From NCBI GenBank assembly GCA_947628385.1, contig CANQZS010000007.1:1-18813 (forward strand): a stretch of DNA of 18,813 nucleotides, given 5' to 3'. Made by a program: the position numbers and the translations under genes. Shown here piece by piece: positions 8,110 through 13,831 of this stretch. The notes below the pieces were generated by a model. It ran no database searches. It was given only the letters and a program-made list of their open reading frames with translations, and was not told where the DNA came from. The DNA is from an uncultured Clostridia bacterium. Its GTDB lineage: Bacteria; Bacillota; Clostridia; Oscillospirales; Ruminococcaceae. Position 1 is the stretch's first letter, and every line of letters starts with the position of its first letter.

Positions 8110-9026
8110 TGGAAAATATGAACAATATCAATACTCTTGACGGTATAATTTTAAAGTCCGTAGGGGGTCTCTGTATAACAGAGACCCCTGTAGGTATTTT
8201 TGAATGTAAAGCAAGAGGAATATTCAGGAAAAGAAATATATCCCCATGCGCGGGAGACAAAGTCGTTCTTACGGAAATTTCGGGAAATACTGCGCTTATA
8301 AGTGAGATTCTCCCGAGAAAAAACAGTCTTATACGGCCTCCGCTTGCAAATCTTGATAATATAGTTTTTGTAATATCAGCCTGTGAACCATCTCCGAATC
8401 TCACGCTTCTGGATAAGTTCCTTGCAATAGCTGAATTCAAAAAAATAAAGAGCGTGATCGCGGTCACAAAGCTTGATCTGAAAAAAGCTCCTGAGCTTTC
8501 GGAAATATATAAAAATTCCGGCGCAGAGCTGATAGAGATAGATTATGAGTCTCCTCAAAGCTACATGAGAATATTTGATCTCACCGCCGGTAAGGTCACT
8601 GCGTTTACAGGAAATACCGGAGTAGGAAAATCCACATTGCTCAATCATATTGACAAGGAATTTACCCTTAAAACAGGAGAGATAAGCAAAAAGCTCGGCA
8701 GAGGACGTCATACAACAAGGACTTCTGAATTGTACAAGCTATCAAACGGCGGATATATAGCCGACACGCCGGGATTTTCAAAATTTGAAACGCAGAAATA
8801 TGATATTATAATGAAAGATGAGCTTGCCGACTGTTTTCCGGAATTCCGCGAATATGAGGGAAAATGCAGATTTCAGGATTGTTCTCACATAAAGGAGATA
8901 GGCTGCAGCATACTTAAAGCGGTAAATGAGGGGGAGATCCCAAGATCACGCCACAGCAGCTATGTTGAAATGTATGAGGAAGCAAAGCAGATAAAAGAAT
9001 GGGAAATAAAGAAAAATGAAGCTTGA
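8109..9026 (+). CDS. rsgA: Small ribosomal subunit biogenesis GTPase RsgA
   Basis: A circularly permuted GTPase that checks late 30S assembly and releases assembly factors. The N-terminal OB fold is followed by GTP motifs in permuted order: G4 TKLD (in AVTKLDL), G1 TGNTGVGKST (167-176), G2 RHTT and G3 DTPGF. The C-terminal zinc region follows, with C-RFQD-C-S-H and a later Cys (IGCS). The length of 305 residues is normal. The start shares a base with the prkC stop (TAATG) and no strong ribosome site precedes it, so translation is probably coupled to prkC. A strong hairpin lies inside the first 80 bases of the gene. The B. subtilis order puts rpe next; here thiN follows directly. Confidence 0.95.
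   Translation: MENMNNINTLDGIILKSVGGLCITETPVGIFECKARGIFRKRNISPCAGDKVVLTEISGNTALISEILPRKNSLIRPPLANLDNIVFVISACEPSPNLTLLDKFLAIAEFKKIKSVIAVTKLDLKKAPELSEIYKNSGAELIEIDYESPQSYMRIFDLTAGKVTAFTGNTGVGKSTLLNHIDKEFTLKTGEISKKLGRGRHTTRTSELYKLSNGGYIADTPGFSKFETQKYDIIMKDELADCFPEFREYEGKCRFQDCSHIKEIGCSILKAVNEGEIPRSRHSSYVEMYEEAKQIKEWEIKKNEA
8164..8188 (+). other. Perfect 10-bp hairpin inside the 5' end of rsgA
   Basis: GGGGTCTCTG (8164-8173) pairs perfectly with CAGAGACCCC (8179-8188) across the loop TATAA, about 55-80 bases after the rsgA start. It encodes part of a GLCITETP stretch of the OB fold. No T-tract follows, so it is not an intrinsic terminator, but in mRNA it could slow ribosomes or act as a processing or stability element between prkC and rsgA. 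Confidence 0.5.
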
Positions 9027-9092
9027 ATGATATTTCCGGCTGTCCGGTATATAGCCGGATCCGATCAAACGAAAGGAGAAACGCTTGCATAT

Positions 9093-9710
9093 ATGAAACC
9101 ATGCTGGATATTCGGAGGAGCGCCGATAAACGGAGAATTAATGATCGAGCCTGCTCGTGACTCATATATTATTGCTGCGGACAGCGGGTATTCTTTAGCT
9201 GTAAGAATGGGGTTCCGACCTGACCTTACAGTTGGGGATTTTGACAGCCTTACAGGAGAAAAGCCCTCCTTTGGGGAAATAATTTCCGTTAATGCAGAAA
9301 AGGACGATACAGACACCTCCCTTGCCGTAAAAAAGGCTCTTGACCTCGGATACAGGGATATATTCATTACCGGTGCGATAGGAGGACGTCTGGATCATAC
9401 TATTGCAAATATCCAGACGCTTGCGTACATCAAAGCTCATGGAGGACACGGCAGGCTTGTAGGCGAAAGAGACACAGCCGAGATAATAGGCGAGGGTACA
9501 TATTCCTTTAAACGAATAGACGAAGCGTATTTCTCGGTGTTTTCATATGGAGGATCCTCCTGTGTAACGATCTCAGGAGTAAAATATCCTCTTGAAAGAT
9601 ATACTCTTGTAAATACCTTTCCGCTTGGCGTGAGCAATGAAATAACCTCTCAGGAATGTTCAATAACTGTTATTTCAGGCGAGATACTGGTAATTTTCTC
9701 AAAAAAATAG
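9093..9710 (+). CDS. thiN: Thiamine pyrophosphokinase
   Basis: Converts thiamine plus ATP to thiamine diphosphate in the cytoplasm. Motifs: CWIFGGAPI at the start, IIAADSGYSLA, PDLTVGDFDSL (metal and ATP binding), EKDDTDTSLAVKKAL, and TGAIGGRLDHTIANIQTL (thiamine site). The frame stays open back to an ATG at 9027 just after the rsgA stop, but those 22 extra residues do not resemble the family. ATG 9093 gives MKPCWIFGG and 205 residues, the usual length. AAAGGAG lies at 9072-9078, 14 bases upstream, which is rather far. A TCCGGCT/AGCCGGA hairpin (9035-9059) sits in the gap. Position before spoVM is as in B. subtilis. Confidence 0.92.
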   Translation: MKPCWIFGGAPINGELMIEPARDSYIIAADSGYSLAVRMGFRPDLTVGDFDSLTGEKPSFGEIISVNAEKDDTDTSLAVKKALDLGYRDIFITGAIGGRLDHTIANIQTLAYIKAHGGHGRLVGERDTAEIIGEGTYSFKRIDEAYFSVFSYGGSSCVTISGVKYPLERYTLVNTFPLGVSNEITSQECSITVISGEILVIFSKK

Positions 9711-9771
9711 CACAATTATTATCTTCCTGAATAGTATGTAATACTAAAATCAATTAAGGAGGGTGTTTTAC

Positions 9772-9861
9772 TTGAAGATCGTTGTTGTAAAAAGTCCGAA
9801 GCTGCTGTCCAGTTTTTTCAGATTTGTTTTCAAAATAAAAAAAGAGCCGGAGGATATGTGA
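9772..9861 (+). CDS. spoVM: Stage V sporulation protein M (SpoVM), 29 residues, TTG start
   Basis: A tiny gene easily missed by automatic calling. AAGGAGGG (9756-9763) precedes a TTG at 9772 by eight bases, and 29 codons follow to TGA at 9859-9861. The peptide starts MKIVVVKSPKLLSSFFRF and ends in a charged tail. Aligned without gaps to B. subtilis SpoVM as I recall it, Met1, Lys2, Lys7, Pro9, Lys10, Leu12 and Arg17 are identical. Pro9 is the residue that shapes the curvature-sensing amphipathic helix. SpoVM marks the convex forespore membrane and anchors SpoIVA for coat assembly. The location directly after thiN is the B. subtilis location of spoVM, which is strong independent support. It implies an endospore former. 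Confidence 0.88.
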   Translation: MKIVVVKSPKLLSSFFRFVFKIKKEPEDM

Positions 9862-9882
9862 TACCAAAATTCAATTGAAGCT

Positions 9883-10264
9883 CTGTTTCAAAAGAGGAAA
9901 AATAGCTGTTAGTTCAGGGGGAACGCTCTCAGCCAAACGAAGCTTGGCTTTTGCAGAAGCGTTCCTTTTTTTTAAAGGAGAGCTTTGCGTATTTTGCGCC
10001 GCAGGCGCAAAATATAAAGCTGGTCAAGCCAGACAAAACCTTTGGTTTTGTTTTGCACAGACTCGCGGATTCCAAAGGCAGAGCCTTTGGTCGCCCTCCG
10101 CAGAGGGCGAAACTCTCCTGTTCAAAGCGCTCTGCAAAGGGGTGAATTGCAAACTGCGCAGCTGTTTGCAAGAGGGGAACGCTCTGCAAGAGAGAGCGTT
10201 CCCCTAAAACTAACGGCTTATGTTATGTAAGCCGTTTGAAACAGTCCGGTGGACTGTTTCAAAA
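9883..10264. repeat. Composite palindrome-mosaic repeat element, no credible coding content
   Basis: About 380 bases made almost wholly of hairpins. The ends are inverted: 9909-9930 matches the reverse complement of 10192-10213 at 19 of 22 positions. Internal perfect stems: 9990-10000/10004-10014 (TATTTTGCGCC), enclosed by AGCTTT/AAAGCT at 9981 and 10016; 10033-10040/10044-10051; 10072-10079/10083-10090 (CCAAAGGC); 10091-10098/10103-10110 (TCGCCCTC); 10147-10154/10164-10171 (TTGCAAAC); 10173-10185/10193-10205 (13 bp); 10212-10220/10228-10236; and 10235-10247/10251-10263 (13 bp). CTGTTTCAAAA occurs as a direct repeat at 9883-9893 and 10254-10264 and could be a target duplication. Open frames run through it on both strands, but they have no ribosome sites and read through palindromes, so I treat them as chance. 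It resembles REP/MITE-type non-autonomous elements. Whether it is mobile is inference. Confidence 0.7.
9917..9973 (+). terminator. Rho-independent terminator after spoVM
   Basis: GGAACGCT (9920-9927) pairs with AGCGTTCC (9958-9965), with two further G-T pairs possible outward. A nested AGCCAA/TTGGCT hairpin (9931-9949) lies inside, and eight T residues follow at 9966-9973. It ends the priA-to-spoVM transcription unit. Its left arm is also the left arm of the larger repeat element described separately. Confidence 0.75.
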
Positions 10265-10291
10265 TCAATTTAATATGTTTTTCTAAAGTAT

Positions 10292-10330
10292 AAGAGCAGA
10301 ACCTTTGAAGCTCTGCTCTTTTTATTATTA
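10292..10330. terminator. Intrinsic terminator between the repeat element and mcrC
   Basis: AAGAGCAGA (10292-10300) and TCTGCTCTT (10312-10320) form a perfect nine-base-pair stem with an 11-base loop. On the + strand it is followed by TTTATTATTA, giving a fair T-tract. On the - strand it lies just downstream of the mcrC stop and is followed by ATACTTTAG, a weaker tract. It probably serves the convergent ends of both units. Confidence 0.65.
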
Positions 10331-11536
10331 TACAAAAAATGTTTCTGTCAATACGGATACGCTCATATCAATATCGTTCAGATCTATCAGATACATTGTC
10401 TTGCCAATTCCGTCATAAACCGTGTTCAGAACCTGTGTAACAGGAAAAACAAGAACGGTATTTTCTCTTTCTGCGCCGTTATAGTCCTGAAAGTTTTTGA
10501 ATTTGAACCGCATATTTATGGTACTTCCGTTGATACGGTTCTTTATATAGAAGTCTGAAATAGGCTTCATTTCCTTGTCCATTCCGGTGTTGCTTATAGA
10601 ATTGCTTATTTTTTCCGGCGTAGTAAAATAATAGTTAGTCCTGTCTATCTGCTTTCTCAGGCTTGAAGCTATACAAGCGCTGAAAAGCTTATCCATATGG
10701 AACAGAAGCGCATATTTTACCTTACCGCCTGTAAAGAATGTAGTGCCTTTATTAAGCAGAAAGAAACGGCTCCATTTCATTGCATTGAAATATCTGCTCA
10801 TGCTTCTGTCCTCAATGCTGTTTTTGAAATCATCTGTTACCTTTATAGAAGATTCCACATTATCCAGCGATAAGAGCAGCATTCTTATTTTTTTCTTATT
10901 CAGATTGTTAGATGAAAGCTTATCAAGAACTTCAAGCGTTTTTTTCAAAAGACGGTTTTCTGCACGGTTCACGCTGAATACATCATATTCAACAAAAAAT
11001 TTTTCTTTATGTGCGTAATTCTTTTTGGCGTGTTCAGCATAAATGGTTTTACCCTTAACGAACATCTCGTTCCCGCGATATGGGACGTAGGTCTGTTTAA
11101 GTCCGTTGCGGACAACGTTAAGGACTTCGTCTGTATACATTCTGACAAATATTTCAAACAGGTTGAGCTGTTCCTTTTTGAAATACAGCTCATCTACCTT
11201 TCTGACAGGGACCTCTCTGATTGCTTCAAGCATTCTCAGCAGGAGCATTTTTGAGACTATGATATTTTCCTCTTTATCAGAACGTATCTGCGGGAGGATC
11301 TCAATTTGAGTACCGTCCTTAAGCATTATTATGCCTACGTATCTTGTAGGTCTGAGAGCTTCGCGGCCGTCCTTGAGCATGATCTTCTGCATTACCGAGT
11401 ATTTTTTGCTTGCTGCAAAATCGTCAAGGCGCTCATAGTTATGCTCTGAGATAAGTATTTTCCCGGGTTCGTTATCCGGACCCTCCTTTACAAAGCACTC
11501 TGCTTCTGTAACGACATAACGTTTTAATTTTTTCAT
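10328..11536 (-). CDS. mcrC: McrC-family subunit with degenerate nuclease motif
   Basis: In McrBC type IV restriction, McrC stimulates the McrB GTPase and supplies a PD-(D/E)xK nuclease that cuts modified DNA. The N-terminal and middle parts match the family: ALRPTRYVGIIMLKDG, ILPQI, a YVPYRGNEMFVKGK stretch, NYAHKEKFFVEYDVFSVNRAENRLLK, and LLFHMDKLFSACIASSLRK leading into the nuclease domain. There the expected P-D ... (D/E)-x-K reads KPISDFYIK followed by TINMRFKFKN. A possible first Asp is kept, but the acidic residue before x-K is Arg. The helix normally seen after it (DMYQ-type) is also not recognisable. The 402-residue length is full, with no frameshift seen. It starts 10 bases after the mcrB stop with only a weak ribosome site, so it is likely coupled to mcrB. 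The symbol rests on family and neighbour, not on proven restriction activity. Confidence 0.82.
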   Translation of the reverse strand: MKKLKRYVVTEAECFVKEGPDNEPGKILISEHNYERLDDFAASKKYSVMQKIMLKDGREALRPTRYVGIIMLKDGTQIEILPQIRSDKEENIIVSKMLLLRMLEAIREVPVRKVDELYFKKEQLNLFEIFVRMYTDEVLNVVRNGLKQTYVPYRGNEMFVKGKTIYAEHAKKNYAHKEKFFVEYDVFSVNRAENRLLKKTLEVLDKLSSNNLNKKKIRMLLLSLDNVESSIKVTDDFKNSIEDRSMSRYFNAMKWSRFFLLNKGTTFFTGGKVKYALLFHMDKLFSACIASSLRKQIDRTNYYFTTPEKISNSISNTGMDKEMKPISDFYIKNRINGSTINMRFKFKNFQDYNGAERENTVLVFPVTQVLNTVYDGIGKTMYLIDLNDIDMSVSVLTETFFV

Positions 11537-11546
11537 ATTTACACCA

Positions 11547-12554
11547 TCAGATCTTCAGGTAAGCATTTATATTTGCAAATGCGGCATTATTTATGGAATA
11601 GACCTCATCATTTTCAAGATAAAGCTCCGCTTTTGAACCGAATATCTGAGCATAGTCAACTGCCGTTGAACGCACGAACTGTTCGTTCTCCTCCTTATTG
11701 GCATCTCCGAGAACGAGTCTTATCTTTTCGTAGTCATCATAGAAGTATTCCTGAAGAAGCGGAACGATAGCGTTCTTGAATATATGGGCAAGAACGGCGA
11801 GAGTAGGCTTCTGACGGAGCTGCATAAAGTATGCGTGTCCGATAGTGTGATCTCTGTCACAAAGTATCTCGATGCGCTTATTTATCTTTATCATAAGCTG
11901 ACGAATGTCAACTCCCTCAACGACAACTCCTGCAAGAAGATCGGGATTAGGCATCATTTCAATGAAGTCAAAACGACGTCTTAAAGCGGAGTCGAGCATT
12001 GCGATAGAGCGGTCGGCGGTATTCATTGTGCCGATTATGTATATATTTTCTGGAACGCCGAAGGCTTCCTGAGAATAAGCGAGCTTGACCGTAGCCGCTT
12101 CGGGCTGACCAATTCTTTTAGTAGGCTCGATAAGGGTTATCATTTCACCGAATATTTTAGAAACGTTGCCGCGGTTGATCTCGTCTATGATGAAAACATA
12201 CTTTTCCTCCGGATTTTTTGCCGCTTCCTCGCAGAAGCGTCTGAAAACGCCCTGATCTACGCGATAGACCATTTCCTCCTTACGGGAACGTTCGCCGCGC
12301 TCGTTCATTACCTGAATAAATACAGGCTTGATACCTTCAACGAATTCCTCATATCCGAAAGACTGGTGAAAGGTAGTAAATTCGATCTGTCCGTAAAGTG
12401 TTTTAAGGGCATGGTACTTTTCGAGCAGTTCGTTGTAATCGTCTTTCATGACCTCGCGTACAGGACGGCCGTAGATAATGGAGATCGCATAAGCGACTGT
12501 ATTGTATGTTTTACCTGTTCCCGGAGGACCGTACAAAATGATATTTGCACCCAT
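11547..12554 (-). CDS. mcrB: McrB-family AAA+ GTPase, core domain only
   Basis: A nucleotide-dependent ring motor of the McrB type. Walker A GPPGTGKT begins at residue 9. FTTFHQSFGYEEFVEGIKP, Walker B YVFIIDEINRGN and the McrB signature GTMNTADRSIAMLDSALRRRFDF follow, then DRDHTIGHAYF and LLQEYFYDDYEKIRLVLGD. All NTPase motifs look intact. The unusual point is length: 335 residues. E. coli McrB has about 160 residues before the motor that bind methylated DNA. Here the ATG is eight residues before the P-loop, an in-frame TGA lies seven codons upstream, and the upstream 400 bases carry no frame. It is therefore an AAA-only McrB, similar in extent to the short McrB form of E. coli. TGAGGTGAAC precedes the ATG as a fair ribosome site. 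It is the first gene of a two-gene operon with mcrC. Confidence 0.9.
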   Translation of the reverse strand: MGANIILYGPPGTGKTYNTVAYAISIIYGRPVREVMKDDYNELLEKYHALKTLYGQIEFTTFHQSFGYEEFVEGIKPVFIQVMNERGERSRKEEMVYRVDQGVFRRFCEEAAKNPEEKYVFIIDEINRGNVSKIFGEMITLIEPTKRIGQPEAATVKLAYSQEAFGVPENIYIIGTMNTADRSIAMLDSALRRRFDFIEMMPNPDLLAGVVVEGVDIRQLMIKINKRIEILCDRDHTIGHAYFMQLRQKPTLAVLAHIFKNAIVPLLQEYFYDDYEKIRLVLGDANKEENEQFVRSTAVDYAQIFGSKAELYLENDEVYSINNAAFANINAYLKI

Positions 12555-12641
12555 CAGATGTTCACCTCATAAAGAATTTTTTGCTGAGGAGCTTCCAATG
12601 CTTTCCATTATTGCAAAGCATGGCTATAGCACCTATTATTA

Positions 12642-12670
12642 ATTTTAATACATTTTAACAATAATTTCAA
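12642..12670 (-). promoter_or_regulatory. Probable sigma-A promoter of mcrB-mcrC
   Basis: On the minus strand, TTGAAA (12670-12665) is separated by exactly 17 bases from TAAAAT (12647-12642), close to consensus. This places the transcript start about 80 bases before the mcrB ATG. The leader contains a short ATGCTTT/AAAGCAT inverted repeat (12599-12622). Confidence 0.55.
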
Positions 12671-12759
12671 TAGTTTGCTGAATAATTTTATGCTATTCTA
12701 CTATTTTTATAAATTATTTATCAATTAATTGCTGTTTTGTACAAAAAATCAGTCCATAC

Positions 12760-12796
12760 GAAAAAGTTCCCATGCGATCTGGCAGGGAACTTTTTC
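12760..12796. terminator. Symmetrical terminator hairpin downstream of ispE
   Basis: GAAAAAGTTCCC (12760-12771) pairs perfectly over 12 bases with GGGAACTTTTTC (12785-12796), loop 13 bases. It has five T residues at the 3' arm in either direction, so it can terminate on both strands. It lies about 170 bases beyond the ispE stop and separates that operon from mcrBC. Confidence 0.7.
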
Positions 12797-12967
12797 AATA
12801 AAATGTAAAATATTATTTTATAGGGCAATATTGCAAAAAGCTCCGGCTCTTTGACATATATTGTCTGATGTAAAATTTTTCAGCAATATGACAGATCATC
12901 AATTATGACCGTGCTATATATCATTTGGAAAAGACTTTTAGCGGTTCTGTTTGTATGTATCAAAAAG

Positions 12968-13831
12968 CTATATCGTATAATAATATGCGCCCTCAGTTGC
13001 CGGAAAGCATACGGTAGAGAAGTATCCCTTGTCGCGTATGGTCCTTGAAGTAAGCTCGGCAGTGGGCTTATCGGTAAACAGTCCGTAAACTGCCGATCCG
13101 CTTCCGGTCATGGCGGAATATCCGGCGCCGCAGGAATTTAGCAGCTCTTTTATTTCGGCAGCGCTTTCCGTTGTGGAAACTTTCTCGAAAACATTCATTC
13201 CCACAGCTGCAAGTGAACGGATAGTTCCGTTATAGGACGATGGGAACGGGCTTTCGGCAATTCCCATGGAGTCAAGCTTTGCATATGCTTCATCGGTGGA
13301 AATACCGTCATTGCCTTTTCCGATAACGATAAAGCAATCTTCAAGCGGCGGAGCAGCCGACATAACATCTCCGATACCTCTGCAAAGCTGTGTTCCTCCC
13401 ACAATGCAGAAAGGAACGTCAGAGCCTATTGAAGCACCGATCCGGCAGAGTTCTTCCAAAGAATAATTTGTTTCAAAAAGCCTGTTCAGTCCGCAGAGAA
13501 CGGCTGCCGCATCTGCGCTGCCGCCGCCGAGTCCCGCCTGAACGGGGATCTCCTTGCTTATGGAAATAGTCAGACCCTCAAAGATATTGCCGTATTTTTC
13601 AAGAAAAGCTTCGGCTGCACGGTAAGCAAGATTTTTTCTGCCCTTAGGAACATCTTCACGGGCGCATTTGATAGTTATTTTTTCAAGATTGCTGCGTTCG
13701 ATAGAGATAGTATCCGAGAGAGAGATGCTCTGCATTATAGTGACCAGATCGTGATAGCCGTCGCTGCGTTTTCCCGCAACGTCAAGAGTAAGGTTGATCT
13801 TTGCCGGTGCCGTTATGATTATTCTATCCAT
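12968..13831 (-). CDS. ispE: 4-(cytidine 5'-diphospho)-2-C-methyl-D-erythritol kinase
   Basis: A GHMP-superfamily kinase that phosphorylates CDP-methylerythritol in the non-mevalonate isoprenoid pathway. Visible motifs: APAKINLTLDVAGKRSDGYHDL with the substrate-binding Lys/Asn at the start, the ATP loop PVQAGLGGGSADAAAVL at about residues 91-107, SDVPFCI, and MTGSGSAVYG near the C-terminus (GHMP motif 3). The length of 287 residues is normal. Its ATG overlaps the end of the upstream aminotransferase gene by eight bases and has a strong AAGGAGG site inside that gene, so the two are cotranscribed. Confidence 0.95.
   Translation of the reverse strand: MDRIIITAPAKINLTLDVAGKRSDGYHDLVTIMQSISLSDTISIERSNLEKITIKCAREDVPKGRKNLAYRAAEAFLEKYGNIFEGLTISISKEIPVQAGLGGGSADAAAVLCGLNRLFETNYSLEELCRIGASIGSDVPFCIVGGTQLCRGIGDVMSAAPPLEDCFIVIGKGNDGISTDEAYAKLDSMGIAESPFPSSYNGTIRSLAAVGMNVFEKVSTTESAAEIKELLNSCGAGYSAMTGSGSAVYGLFTDKPTAELTSRTIRDKGYFSTVCFPATEGAYYYTI

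Larger units (their letters stand above)
12573..12967. other. AT-rich intergenic region between mcrB and ispE
   Basis: About 395 bases without a gene. It holds the mcrB promoter and leader, one terminator hairpin and an otherwise unstructured AT-rich stretch. I looked on the minus strand for a decayed McrB N-terminal domain and saw no long frame. A 47-codon plus-strand frame at 12905 lacks a ribosome site and overlaps ispE. Confidence 0.6.

Noticed and set aside
9027..9092. Upstream start for thiN at ATG 9027.
   Set aside because: The added 22 residues do not fit the family and no ribosome site precedes it, though the spacing for ATG 9093 is also imperfect.
9716..9742. A sigma-E-like promoter before spoVM (ATTATT, then TATGTAAT).
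   Set aside because: The match is weak and the spacing 13 bases; it cannot be separated from chance in AT-rich DNA without transcript data.
9875..10230. Several overlapping open frames of 62-110 codons on both strands in the post-spoVM region.
   Set aside because: They run through hairpin arms on both strands, lack ribosome sites, and encode low-complexity Cys/Phe/Lys-rich peptides. Palindromic GC-rich DNA gives such frames by chance.
12760..12796. Whether this GGGAAC-containing hairpin is another copy of the palindromic element.
   Set aside because: Only GGGAAC is shared; the rest is a standard terminator with A/T tracts.
12852..12880. TTGACA at 12852 as a plus-strand promoter.
   Set aside because: The nearest -10-like TAAAAT is only 14 bases away and no plus-strand gene follows.
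12905..13048. A 47-codon plus-strand frame encoding a hydrophobic peptide, considered as a toxin-like small protein.
   Set aside because: No ribosome binding site, and it overlaps the 3' end of ispE on the other strand; better explained as an antisense shadow.
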